Positions 23,492 through 36,170 of a stretch of DNA of 64,000 bases are shown one piece after another. Numbering within the stretch: position 1 is the stretch's first letter; each line of letters starts with the position of its first letter. A program made the translations under genes and the position numbers. The stretch spans positions 7,380,501 to 7,444,500 of the forward strand of contig NC_065574.1 of the NCBI RefSeq assembly GCF_937616625.2. Direction: 5' to 3'. This stretch comes from Mercurialis annua (lineage: Eukaryota > Streptophyta > Magnoliopsida > Malpighiales > Euphorbiaceae). The notes below the pieces were generated by a model that saw only the letters and a list, made by a program, of their open reading frames with translations, did no database searches and had not been told where the DNA came from.

Positions 23492-24891
23492 GGCTTAATC
23501 ACCAAAAAATGCCAAACCTATACGTGTTGTGTCAATTATAGCCAAACCTTTAAAAATCACCAGATTTAGCCAAACCTTATATGTTCTGTTTCTTTTTTAG
23601 CCATTTTTGAATCGAACCGGTTTTTCTGACACCGTGTCGTCCACGTCACCGCCAACTAAGCAATTGGTTGGCATGTCAGCTGAAATATTTAAATAAGGTT
23701 TGGCTATAACTGACACAAAATACATAGGTTTGGTATTTTTTGATGAATAAAATTAATTTTAAAATTAAATAATTAAATGATTAATTATATTATAATAAAA
23801 TTCATATATATTTAAAAAATAATATTTTTATTTAACGCTAATTAAAATTAATTTATTTTTACTAAATTTAAATAATTATAATAATTGTTTTTACATATTT
23901 GAGGAATATATAATTAATTTAAATTCTAATAAAAACAAAAAATGTCATATTCATCTTAAAATTTATTTTTTTTAAATTTCAGTCATCGGTTCTTTGACAC
24001 CGCCGCCGTTTGAGACCCAATTGTTCGTCTTCCGACGAACAATCTGAGAGTAATATACACAACAAACATACGACAGTATTCATAAGTCAACTATACACAT
24101 ATAAATATAAAAATAATTACTGAATAGACTGTTTATTTAAAGGACGAGTTTAATTATTTTCTCTTTTTTTCTTTAAAAAGTGAAGCTCATTGTGGTGTAA
24201 TCAATATATATCATGATGTTTATAAGCATAAACGCATATGTCATTTTACTCGGCATAGCCAAAAAATTACCTTAATTTATACATAACTATTTTATTTATT
24301 ACTTAAATCCAGTCATAACAAGATCTCAAAAACTTTAAAAATACTAAATCAAGTTCAAAATCATCATAAACATTAAATCCTTTCACCAAATTTAATTCAA
24401 TATTAATTCCTAAGTAATACGTTAATTCATTTTTTTAATTACATATTCATTAAAATATATTATAATATAAATTTATTAGATTTAATTAGGTTTAATAAAA
24501 AAATAAAATTAATTTTAATTAGTATTAAATAGGAAATATTAATTATTTTTAAATATATATAAATTTCATAAATGATATAATTAATTTACTAATTATTAAA
24601 TTTAAAAATTGGCTTGAATTTAAAATTAGATTTATTCACCCAAAAAATACCAAACCTATATTTTTTGTGTCAGTTATAGCCAAACCTTATTTAAATATTT
24701 CAGCTGCCATGCCAGCCAATTGTTTAGTTGGCGGTGACGTGGACGACATGGTGTCTAAAAAACCGGTTCGATTCAAAAATGGCTAAAAAAGAAACAGAAC
24801 ATATAAGGTTTGGCTAAATCTGGTGATTTTTAAAGGTTTGGCTATAATTGACACAAAACGTATAGGTTTGGCATTTTTTGGTGATTAAGCC
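23492..24891. mobile_element. Mutator-like non-autonomous element, copy 1 (long TIRs, 9-bp TSD)
   Basis: 1400 bp with terminal inverted repeats of about 250 bp: the left end ggcttaatcaccaaaaaatg is mirrored by cattttttggtgattaagcc at the right. It is flanked by a perfect 9-bp duplication tttaaatta (23483-23491 and 24892-24900), the size made by the Mutator superfamily. The interior is AT-rich and has no transposase frame. It contains a short GC-richer block around 23980-24050. A second copy lies at 30591-31930. Confidence 0.92.
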
Positions 24892-25648
24892 TTTAAATTA
24901 TTAAAAAAGTATGGTTTTTAGTTTTGATTTGGTTTCAACTAGTGGTTAACCGAACTGCCCGAAAAACCGAAGTTTACAATAATATTATTTTTATTAATAT
25001 TTATATATGTATTAATAAATATAAAATTTATTTATTGAAATATTTATATATAGATATAATATGTGTATAGATACATATATAAAAATAAAATATATAAACT
25101 AATACACACATATAAGTAAAAATTATTACGTATAATTTTAATTATTACGTATAATTATATATAATTTTTATTTAAATCTATATTAATCAAACCAAACCGA
25201 ACCGAAACCGATGCTAAAATTTTGTTAACCAAACCGAAATTTTACATAAATATTTGATATGGTTTGGTTTTTATATTTTCCCTTATAATATGGTTTGATT
25301 TTGAAGTTTACTAAATCAAACCGAATCTAACCGAACTATGCTCACCCCTATGCAAAAGTCATAGTTTTCCTTGCAAATGATGGGTTTAAGAATTACTCAA
25401 CAAAAATTTAGACCTTCTCAGCCCTCCATAATGTTCATAGAGGCAAAATTCACATGATTTTTGTGATTAAATTTATCACCTTCACATGCCTTTATTTCAA
25501 ATGGGTTTATCTCCGATAAACTACAGTTCAAACAGTATCTTTGCAAGTCACAATTTTGAGTGGAAATTAGTCTGAATGTGTAAAGATTAAAGGTGACATC
25601 TCATAATTAAAACTCGTCTAGAAAACCTCATAAACCATATAAAAAAGA

Positions 25649-25830
25649 GTGTTTATCCCATGCAACCGTTGCGCCACGTCATTTTTACATCAAGCCAATG
25701 AGCATTTGCGATAGGGAATCTTTTAATTATTACTTATTTTTTTTATCATTTAATTTTCCACATGGCTAACGCACAATTAGTTTGTTGCACGAATGACATG
25801 GCGCAACGGTTGTGTGCAATAATTTTTCTA
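25649..25830. mobile_element. MITE, copy 1 of a short inverted-repeat family
   Basis: Left end tgcaaccgttgcgccacgtc and right end gacatggcgcaacggttgtg are inverted complements. The interior (catggctaacgcacaattag) is shared with the copy at 37926-38105. No coding capacity. The superfamily cannot be told from the ends alone. Confidence 0.75.
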
Positions 25831-26055
25831 TAAAAAAACTGTGAGCACCTACACTTGTCCCCTCTCCAAATGATAAATAGCGATTTTATTCTATATTTTA
25901 TTCAATTTTGTTAATCTAGATATATGAGCTGCACAATAAAGAATAGACCGATCTCTGAAATTCATTATAACGATAATAAAATCGTAAATGAATATGGCTG
26001 CGTGGAGACTAAAATTCAATAGTTCTCACAAATTTTACCAATCATACCACTTTTT

Positions 26056-26141
26056 AATTGGTCTAATAATTTTATATTAATAGCTGTATAAATTAATTAA
26101 TTGGTCTAATAATTTTATATTAATAGCTGTATAAATTAATT
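26056..26141. repeat. 43-bp perfect tandem duplication
   Basis: Two adjacent identical units beginning aattggtctaataatttta and ending ctgtataaatta. Probably a recent slippage or repair duplication. Confidence 0.85.
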
Positions 26142-27979
26142 TATTTTATTTTATAATTTTATGAGAAACACAATAGTGATAAAAATGATGAGCATGTAGG
26201 ATAGCCCTATCTATATCATTTAATGAAAGTCAAATATATGTTGCTAATCACTTGATTAGTCCTTTTCAAACATTTGTCAAACCTTTATGAAGTAGCTATC
26301 TATAACAGATACGCTCCATGTGGTTGTTCATTGGTACTAATCAAGTATTAGCTCTCCTTAATCATATGCTTAATTTCTGTTCTTTCATATAATATAATTA
26401 AATATATAGTATCTGAAACATGAAACTGTACATGATTTTCTTTCATTAATTAAAATATTAAAATTAACACCGACATTATTGTTAGAACCATGCATATTTT
26501 ATTGTTAATAAATATTTAAACTAACAATAATCCACTTCCATTGTCAAAATGACACACACGATAAAAATTGGCGAAAGTTCCTGGCTTATTTCGTCAAGTA
26601 GTTTCTATATACATATATTTATTTGATTCATTCATTTATTTTTTTTATCAAGTAGTTTCTATATTCATAGATAACATAAAAAGGTGATTTTTCGGCCACC
26701 AACAATTCTTTAATACTAAGATCTTTTATTTTTTATTTTTAAAAAAAGCAAATATTAAAAGATAGTTTCTGGTCAAACGGCTAAACCATATCCTCAAAAT
26801 TAATATTTATATTTTTAAAGAGAAGGGAAAAAAATTTAGAGAGAGAAAGTGAAATTAGCGTTATGTAAATTCAAGAACATAAAAGCATTAAAGCAATAAT
26901 AAAAATATTCTTATTTAAAACTGAAAAACTCAAATTGAAATATTACCCCTTCCATTATACTAATAAAAAGAATAAGTAGCTAATCAATCAAGAAATTTAT
27001 CCGTATTGATGCATAATTTTCTATTTTTTTTATTAGTGTAATCGAGAAAGTTCATTATAGACATCTAAATCTAAATATTTATTTTTACAAGCTAAATGCT
27101 ATCTTTTTTCATAAAAAGACAACCCTTAAAAAGAGTAAAAATGTAAAATTGGACTATCAAAATGGGGTCATATAGAGAAACGAATAAAAAAATGTAATAA
27201 ATAAATAATAGTAGTATAAAAACAGAATTATTGAGCCCTGTGCTTGTATCGTTGGTTGATATTTTTGTAAAGAACTTCCAAAATTTATAGTATATTTTAA
27301 ATTACAGCTACAGCATAAAATGATAAAAGACAAACATGCCTTTCAATTCCATAGAAATGAAGATCATGCAGTTTCTTAGTATGGGTTTTAGAATATGATT
27401 TGCCAGACACCTTGGGATTGAATAGTTTTTAGCTGTTATGTTTCAACAACAAGCAATAATTCTCAATCTATAATAAATAAAATTAGTAGTTTGTTACATT
27501 GTCGAACAAAAAAAGGGCAATAATTTAGAGCATAGTTCGTTTGGCAAAAATTATAGGAACCTGATTTAGTTTATTTGATTTAAATTAAATTTTTAATTTA
27601 ATAAAAAATTTGATCCTGCATTTGAAGAGTGCGTATGCACAGTCTATTTGTATGTAAATATACTCTTTAAATCATTTATTTTATCAAAAAAAAAAATCAT
27701 TTATTTGAAGTATATATAATTAAAAAATAAACAACAAATTAAAGTAAACTGTTGATTATGCTAGATTTTACATAATTTTTATTAATTAATGATTTAAATC
27801 AATGTATCCCATGCTATTAATTAATATATACAATATTTAAATAGAACTAACTTGATGACGGTAAATTAAGGTCAGTGTGGTTCAATTGTAATTGTTGTAA
27901 AGGAAAATATTATTTCACCCACCTTATTATACCGTCTTACTTGACATGTTTTTATTTGTTCAATTCCTATTTAAAAATA

Positions 27980-28469
27980 GGCCTAATCACTCAAAAACCC
28001 CTCACCTTTAAACTTTTTTTCAATTCCACCCTAACGTTGATACCCACTTTTGAATTTTCCGTTTTCAATTGTACCCCAATATTTTATTTTTAGTTAATTT
28101 TTTTATTTAATTGATGAAATCATTCAATTAATTAACTCTAAACATGAAATTAAATTCTTTTTTATTCAAAAAAGTACAAATAAGTCCTTTATTTTTAAAA
28201 ACTAACTAAAAACCATAGTCAAATTAACACTAATTTAAATTCTTAATTAATTTACCTAAATTTAAATAAATTTTAAAAATATACAATTAATATATGCGAG
28301 ACATGGAGAATGTTTTAAACAAATTTCCAAACGCAAAAGACGTTAATTTAATTTTTCATGGTACAATTGAAACACAAAAATGCAAAATAGGATAAAATTG
28401 ATAAATTTTCAACGTCAGGGTATGATTGAAAAGGGGCTAAAAGGTCGGGGTTTTTTAAGACATTAAGCC
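27980..28469. mobile_element. Mutator-like MITE with 9-bp TSD
   Basis: 490 bp. Left end ggcctaatcactcaaaaacc and right end ttttttaagacattaagcc form imperfect terminal inverted repeats that extend through cacctttaaac / aaaaggggctaaaaggtc. It is flanked by the perfect 9-bp duplication ttaaaaata (27971-27979, 28470-28478). The terminal bases resemble those of the larger element at 23492, but the interior is unrelated. Confidence 0.88.
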
Positions 28470-28478
28470 TTAAAAATA

Positions 28479-30145
28479 TGTGATTCATTTTTTTTTAAAT
28501 AGATCCACTCATTTTTTACCACATCAAATTGTACAACAAAGTGATTTAAATGGCTTTATTTAAAAAAAAAATCTTTTTAAAAGAGATTATTAGAATAGCA
28601 TGATAAGGAATAGATAAAATCAAAATAGGTCATATCTAAGGAAATTAGCTGGGGACTGAATGATGCTGCTAACAAACACAGATATGATTGATAAAAGCAA
28701 TAAACCAACTCATAAAAAGTGAAGAAGTTCATTATATAAAATTATTATATCATATCATAATCAAATAATTTTGTCCTACTTTTCTCCATTTCAAAAATCA
28801 AATTGATTACAGATTAGACAACTATACAACCCTATTATGTGGTGCTTTAAGCATTGTATTAACAAAATTATATTTAATGACTAATTTTTTTTTGTAAAAT
28901 TTACATTTTTGACCCACAACTTCTTTTATGTGGAAAATTTTCTTATAATTAAGAATTTATATTTATACCTCATAATTTAGTGTCAACTCAAAATTAATGT
29001 GATTTCAATTCAAGGTCAACTTTATAGCAGTTTAAAGTTAATTTTATCTTGATTATGGGATATAAAATATAATTTAAAAGGGAAAAATATGCATAAAAAA
29101 TTCATGAAATATGTATATAAACTTTAAAATTTAAAATATTTGTGTAAATAGCACTTGTGTCATTAATGGTCTAGTGAAACTGGAAAAGGCCTAAAAGAGA
29201 AAGGCCCAGTAAACTTTCCGGGTTCTCCTGCCTTTAGAGTTTAGAATGTTGAGTTTTATTACTTCTTTTTCTTTGTGAGGCTCTTATACATACTATACAT
29301 TTATGCTCTATCTCTTTTTTTTGAGAATATGCTCTATAATTTTAAATTATGGCTTTTTTCATAAATAATTAAAATTGTATATTTATTTACAAAAATAGGA
29401 TGTCAATTTTCAATTTTCTAAACTATCATCCACGGAATAATTTTTTATATTTATACAGTTTATATAAATACTCCTAATATCAATCAAATCCTCATAATTT
29501 CAGTGATTCTCTCTCTACTCGTCATTACTTTATGATGGTATAAAAGATCTTTCAAACACCAAATTTCCAACAAAATATAGCTCGTCTTTAAATGAGCAAA
29601 TGTATGATTTTAAAATTTGCGTTTGAGTTCAAATAAATAATCTTTAATATTTTTAGCCTATTTAATTTTAAATGTGTATTTTACGATCAAATAAGTTATA
29701 TTTAACTTTTTTAATTAATTAAATCTCAAACTCTCTTAGTTTATCAAATAACCCATAATATGTACACCATAAATATGCGACTTATACAACCTCGATTCAC
29801 AAGTTTGGAGATCTAAAAATTTGGGCATTTGTTTGACTAAAAAATATATTAAAAGTGACTTATTTAATCACAAAATACAAATTGACTCTTTATTCGTTAT
29901 TAAAGGAAAAACAAACTAAAATTAATTGTCTATATTTAAAAATGAACATATTATTATGGAGATCCCACATATATCATAATTCACACTTTTTAATCTTTTT
30001 TTTGTTTGAAAATCAGATGATATGGTCTTCCGTTTTTATTTTCATCGACAATTTAGCCCTTCCGTTCATTTTTTGATGTTAATCAACCGAGTCAAATGCA
30101 TATAGTCTAACATTATTTAGCGACAATACACAGTCTCTAGATTTA
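28479..30145. other. Gene-free AT-rich region
   Basis: No gene. The stretch from about 29960 to 30110 (gatgatatggtcttccgttt, caatttagcccttccgttca) resembles 63120-63240 (tgatatggtccttcattttt, aatttagtccttcagtccat), so both are fragments of one repeat family. Confidence 0.5.
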
Positions 30146-30220
30146 CACTACAAGAAATCAGGTGTTTAGCGATGGAATAATCGGTCGCTAAACACCTAAA
30201 ATTTGTCGTGAATTAGGTTT
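30146..30220. mobile_element. Solo CACTA terminus
   Basis: cactacaagaaatcaggtgt is followed by ttagcgatgg and its inverted partner tcgctaaacacct, like the left end of the element at 32387. A matching right end is absent between here and the next element. Confidence 0.6.
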
Positions 30221-30590
30221 AGTTGTAAATTTTTTTGAAAGTTCAAATTTAATATATTAAAATTAAAAGATTATATTAAATACTAAAAATACGGAGAAAT
30301 TTTGTGCATTTAATCCTTAATTTTACACATATACTCATATACAGTTACTTGTTTATATCTAATTTCATATATTTCTTAATATGGCAATATCTCGTTAGTC
30401 CTACACATACATTTTTTTTTTTGACAAAGTACTCATGCACTCATATACAATTATCACATATCTCTGCCGCCCACCACCAACCCCCAAAAGCCACTTCTGA
30501 CCATCTCTCGCCCGCCATCTACGGCCACCAATCCTAATGTCTAACATCTAAACTCTAAATAAGATATAAGTAATTATTTAAAAAAAAATA

Positions 30591-31930
30591 GATTTAATCA
30601 CTAAAAATTACCAACTCTATACATATTGTATCAATTATAGTCAAATCTTTAAAAATCACCAGATTTAGCCAAACCATATATGTTTAGTTTCTTTTTTAGC
30701 CATTTTTGAATCGAACCGGTTTTTCCGACATCGTGTCGTCCACGAGTTGGCATGTCAGCTGAAATATTTAAATTAGGTTTGGCTATAACTGACACAAAAT
30801 GCATAGTTTGATATTTTAAGGTGAATAAAACTAATTTTAAAATTAAATGATTAAATGATTAATTATATTATAATAAAATTCATATATATTTAAAAAATAA
30901 TATTTTTTATTTAACGCTAATCAAAATTAATCATTTTTTACTAAATTTAATTAATTCTAATTAATTTGTTTTACATATTTGATGGATATATAATTAATTT
31001 AAATTCTATTAAAAACAAAAAATGTCATATTCTTCTTAAAATTTATTTTTTAAAAAATTTCAGTCGTCGGTTCGTTGACATCGCTGCCGTTTAAGACGCA
31101 ATTATTCGTCTTCCAACTAACAACCTGAGAGTAATATACACAACAAACATATGATAGTTTATAATTCAACTATACACACATAAACATAAAAAAAAAATCG
31201 AATAGACTGCTTATTTAAAGGACGAGTGTAATTTTTTCTCACTTTTTTCTTTAAAAAGTGAAGTTCATTGTGGTGTAATCAATATATATCATGATGTTTA
31301 TAAGCATAAACGCATATGTCATTTTACTCGGCATAACTAAAAACTTACCTTAATTTATACATAACTATTCCAGTCATAACAAGATCTCAACAACATTAAA
31401 AATAATAAATCAAGTTCAAAATAATCACGAATATTAAACACTTTCACCAAATTTAATTCAACATTAATTGCTAAGTAATACATTTATTCATTTTTTTAAT
31501 TACATATTCATTAAAATATATTATATTAGATTTAGTAAAAAATTAAAATTAATTTTAATTAGTATTAAAGAGGAAATATTAATTATTTTTAAATATATAT
31601 AAATTTTATAAATAATATAATTAATTTACTAATTACTAAATTTATAAATTGGTTTGAATCTAAAATTAGGTTTATTCACCTAAAAACACCAAACCTATTT
31701 CTTTTGTGTTAGTTATAGCCAAACCTAATTTAAATATTTCAGCTGTCATGCCAGCCAATTTCTTAGTTGGCAGTGACGTGGACAACTTGGTGTCACAAAA
31801 ACCAGTTCGATTAAAAAATGGCTAAAAAAGAAACAGAACATATAAGGTTTGGCTAAATGTGGTGATTTTTAAAGTTTTGGCTATAATTAACACAAAACGT
31901 ATAGTTTTGGCATTTTTTTTGTTATTAAGC
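30591..31930. mobile_element. Mutator-like non-autonomous element, copy 2
   Basis: Homologous end to end with the element at 23492-24891, with the same long inverted ends and the same interior blocks such as tggtgtaatcaatatatatc. It has small deletions, including loss of part of the left arm near 30740. The ends (gatttaatcac, gttattaagc) are more diverged and I found no exact 9-bp duplication, so this is the older copy. Confidence 0.85.
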
Positions 31931-32386
31931 TAAAAATATATAAGTACTTGTGAGAATATTTCAGAATTTAATAATATCTTTACAATAAAGGAAAGAATTA
32001 TAATATTTACAATAAAGGAAAGTTAATCGATATTTTTAGGTTTATTTTTGCTAAAAGTTGGCGTGGGGTCTAATTTTTTTTCATTTTAAATATTCAAGTA
32101 ATAAATCAGAATCGTCTTATATTTATGTTTTTTTTATGTTTTAATAACATGTCAAATCTTTACAGACTCTTAAAATGATGGTCAATTCTTTTTAAATACA
32201 ATCGAAAAAATTAACCATCTGAAATGCTTTCAGGCATCTCAGCTAGACTGGCACCTCTCTTAACAACTCAACAAACGAAAAGTCACTCTTAAAGGTGTAA
32301 ATGAACCGAGTCTAATCAAGTTTTGGTGCATTCATATTCAGCTCGTTTAGCGAACAAGTTGTTCATGTTTAGTTCATTTAAATTTT

Positions 32387-35300
32387 CACTACTAGAAAAC
32401 AGGTGTTTGGCGACGGATATTTCCGTCGTTAAACACCTGAGATCCGTCGCTAATTACAATTAGCGACGGATTACCGACGGACGGCGTCCGTCGGTAGATT
32501 TTGGGTCGCTAATTGTAATAGCGACCCAAAACACCGTCTGTCGCCAACTTACCGACTGAATATTCCGTCGGTAAGTTGGAGGCAAACGGTCGGTAAATTG
32601 GTCGGCCAACCGACCAATTTCCGACGACGTAGCGACGGACGTTCCGTCGCTAATATAGCGACGGAAAGTCCGTCACTTATAATTCCGTCGCTGTTTCTTG
32701 CAATTGGTGACAGAATTTTCCGTCGCCAATTGCAAGAAACAGTCGTGTCATGTTAATTTAGCGACGGAAACATCCGTCGCTAAAGTTAAAAAAAGTAGTC
32801 GCTAAATTACCTATTTTTTGCAAAATTTTATTTTTTTACGGCGTATTTTCATATTTTTTCTGTTATTCGTTAGACCTGTTAAATATACCATTCACATACA
32901 TAAGAAACAATAAATATATATAACCAAATCCGTAATATATATATATATATACGAACAAAAAGCATAAATATGTCCAAGTGTATCACAAGCCTACTCTAAA
33001 CTGGTGGTGTCATCAGCAGGAGGGGATGGGGGTGGTGGGAACTGCGGGCGTAACTCGGGTGGGAGTGTAGTCATCAGCCACGCAAGCTCAGTACGGATCC
33101 GCTCGTCGAAACCCGCCTCCACAGTACGGATCCGCTGCTCGACCCGCTCTTCAAAACCCGCCTCCACAGTACGAATCCGCTGCTCGAGCCGCTCCTCATC
33201 CTCCCTAGCAATACGCTGCCCTATGTCCTCAGTACTAACGTTCCCCTGCTGGGATGATCCGCCGCGGCGCAATCGGCTAGCGCTGCTCTGGCCGACGTAG
33301 GATGCTGAAGCCGATCCAATACCGTAGATTCGCTGCTTCTTGATTGCCTCGAGAGACAAATACAGCTCGTTCTCGTCGATCGGCTCTGGAGTCGACGAAC
33401 TCCCTTCTCCAGCTGCCTGAGACTGTGTTGCTGCAGCAAGCTCTGCCTGAAAACGGTCCTGAGATTTAAAAAATACAAATTTATAGATTAGTTAAACCTA
33501 CATTTCTAACTAAAATTGGGCAGCATTTTGTCTATAATTTGATCATCACCCATTTTTCAGGGACATCCTGCAAAAACTACAGACACTCTGTTCAACTATA
33601 AGTAACAGCAATCACAACACCCACAACAAACACGTAAACATCCTATAAACAACGTCTATATAATTAAAGTTATATATTTGTCATATTAAACAGTCACTTA
33701 AGGTTAAAATAAACTTACATTTTTATCCTTTGATCTCTTGTCAACAAAGACAGTCCGATCAGCTTTGGTCAGGTGCAACCGTACATGCAACTCAGCCAAA
33801 GTGGGCTCTCGATCAAGCTCCTCAGTCTATTATATGAAATGAACAAATTAATTAATAGATAAACAAAATATTTAACACGATTATTAATATTAAAAACATA
33901 CCATAACTGTCTTATGCCTCGTAGCCGATCGCGATCCTGCGGTATGTCAAACAGGTCCGGTGCCAGCTCCGGACGGCTCACTCATCCGATTAGCTCGTGC
34001 TATATCAGACTTTTTCTTAGCCTCAGCAGTATCCCAGTCTCGCTTCCATGACGCCCAGGTCTAGCAGCTAGCACCTGCTGCTCAGCCCCGGGATCCGAGT
34101 CCTCAGGGGCATCCTGCTCTGGGTCGCCGCGTCTACGTCCGCGTCCCTGAACTGTATCCCTACCGCGGCCTCGGCCGGCAGAAAAACCACCTGAACCTCT
34201 CATATCTGCAAAAAAGATTACAAAAAAATATTCGACAAGAAAAAAATAAACACAACTATTATAAAAACCATAACACATAATTTATTAACAAAATAAAGTT
34301 ACCACATCAACAAACGTAAATAAAAGTCAAAATCCATAAATGACACTTAAACGAATCATGCAATTTCTATATTATGCAATTTCTATATTTTATTTGGTGG
34401 GAATAAAATCTTTGTTAAATAAATTTATACAGTTATTCAATTTACTCTAACTAATTAAAATAAAATACAAAAATGCAGTAACACTTACTTGTTGAAGAGC
34501 AGAACCGCAATAAAAAGGAGATATAAATACTGTAGAAGTGACGTAAACAGACGACAACGACTATGATCAGCGCCTATCAGCAACCGTCAGAAACAAACCT
34601 ACATTAACAGTTTTGGATCAGCTTATAATAACACTACAAATTAATACTTAATCAAGATACGTTTTTTCAATATTCTAAGTGTTATTATATTTTTAACAAA
34701 AATCCGGCAGCATTTTCCCTAAAAATGAGCATCACCCATTTTTCAGGGAAATCCTGCAATCAAACAATACACATTTGAACATAACCAACATCATTCATCT
34801 ATATTGTTTTATATGACATATAATATTATATTAGTTACGGTTATTATTAACTACATACGCTAAATTCTCAAATCAAACACATAAAAATTAACCAAATTAA
34901 TTAACTATTAAAAAAATTAACTATCCTATTTTCATGCATAACCTAATTAACTAACTTCATTAATAAGATAGTATTAATAAAATAGCCTAATTTTACCAAG
35001 CAAATTAAAAAAAAATTAATTTCAAATCTTTTCAATTAATAATTTAGTCTACTTGACTAACCTAATTTTAATAGATTTACACAAATATAAAAACTAACCT
35101 AATTTTATATAACTATCATATATATTATTACAAAAGTTATAAATTTAAATAAAATATACACATTTAAATAATACCAACCTAATTAAAATAAACTTATAAA
35201 TTTTAATAAACAATAATCTAATCTAATCTAATAATATCAATTAATCTAATTTAAAAAAACACCTAATCAATTAACAAAACTAATCTAATTTAAACCTAAT

Positions 35301-36170
35301 TTTAATAATATTAACTAATCTAATTTAAACCTAAATTTAATAAAATAAACAAAACTAATTGAATGATTTATACTGACCTGAGACCGGAGAAAGGCAGCGG
35401 CACCGGCGGCAGTGGAGGGTGGCCGGAGACCGGAGAAAGGCAGCGGCGCCGGCGGCAGTGGAGGGTGGCCTGCAGCAGCTATTTTTTTTGTTAAAATAAA
35501 TAAAAAAATTAAATAACTAAAACACATAAATAAAACAAATAAAAATTAATAAAACCCCTAAACTAACTTACCGGAGATCAGTAGCACCGGAGAGAAGTGG
35601 GGGCGGTGGAGGAGCAGTGGCGCCGGTGAGGAGTGGCGGCAGCAGTACTGGCGCCGGAGAGGAGTGGGGGCAGCCGGAGAGGAGTGGTATCAGTGGCGCC
35701 GGAATGGGAGCAGAAATCGCCGGAGATGGGAGGAGAAATCGCCAAAATGGGAGAAAAGTGAAAGAAGGAAGAAGATGAACTGCTGCTGACTGTTGCGGCG
35801 CTGTGATATTAGGTTAAGATTTACCGACAGATTGTGTCCGTCGGTAATCCGTCGGTAAATCTTAAATGAAACGGTGTGTACCGTTTCCAAATGATTTACC
35901 GACGGATTGTGTAATCCGTTGGTAATATTACCGACGGATTAATAAGTCCGGTCGCTAACCCCAAAATAAAAAGGCGCCATTTCTTCCCGCCATCAGCCCG
36001 CCAAATCCCCGACAGATTACCGACGGAAATTCCGTCGGTAATCGTTTTCCCTCCAAATTGGCGACAGGTTGCCATTCCTGTCGCCAAGTCGGTCGTTAAA
36101 TGTGGAAATTAGCGACGGAAAGGCATTCCGTCGCTAATTTCCGTCGCAAATGGAAGGATTTCTAGTAGTG
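32387..36170 (-). mobile_element. CACTA (En/Spm) transposon, non-autonomous, with 3-bp TSD
   Basis: 3784 bp with the perfect terminal inverted repeat CACTACTAGAAA at 32387 and its complement ending tttctagtagtg at 36170. It is flanked on both sides by ttt, the expected 3-bp duplication. About 430 bp at the left and 350 bp at the right are subterminal repeats built from variants of (a)gcgacgga and accgacgga in both orientations, the binding-site arrays typical of this superfamily. Inside is a decayed minus-strand gene of the Transposase_24 type. The catalytic TnpD-type transposase is missing, so the copy depends on a helper. Confidence 0.93.
32991..34203 (-). pseudogene. Degraded CACTA accessory protein (Plant transposase Ptta/En/Spm, Transposase_24 type)
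   Basis: Likely exons on the minus strand are 34203-33902, 33826-33719 and 33458-32991. The first begins MRGSGGFSAGRGRGRD. A frame change near 34050 leads into a KKKSDIARANRMSEPSGAG segment, then HTAGSRSATRHKTVM. A TGA at 33949-33947 interrupts this block where an Arg codon (CGA) would fit. Exon 2 reads EELDREPTLAELHVRLHLTK. Exon 3 continues EAIKKQRIYGIGSASASYVG and ends with a repeated RIRTVEAGF(E/D)ER coiled-coil-like segment and a proline-rich tail. These are conserved pieces of the Transposase_24 family. One frameshift and one nonsense codon make it a pseudogene. Confidence 0.8.

Larger units (their letters stand above)
24901..27970. other. Gene-free AT-rich region
   Basis: It contains the MITE at 25649-25830 and a perfect 43-bp tandem duplication at 26056-26141. 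Around 24930-25340 lie stretches with repeated aaccgaac/ggtttggtt words, matching similar words at 23397-23480 that flank the Mutator-like element on its other side. That element therefore seems to be inserted into an older repeat. No gene is seen. Confidence 0.5.

Noticed and set aside
32400..32830. CRISPR-like or satellite array
   Set aside because: The repeats are short, occur in both orientations at irregular spacing and are bounded by CACTA ends; they are subterminal transposon repeats.
33004..33300. Plus-strand open frame of 98 codons
   Set aside because: Antisense to the recognised transposase-like exon at 32991-33458.
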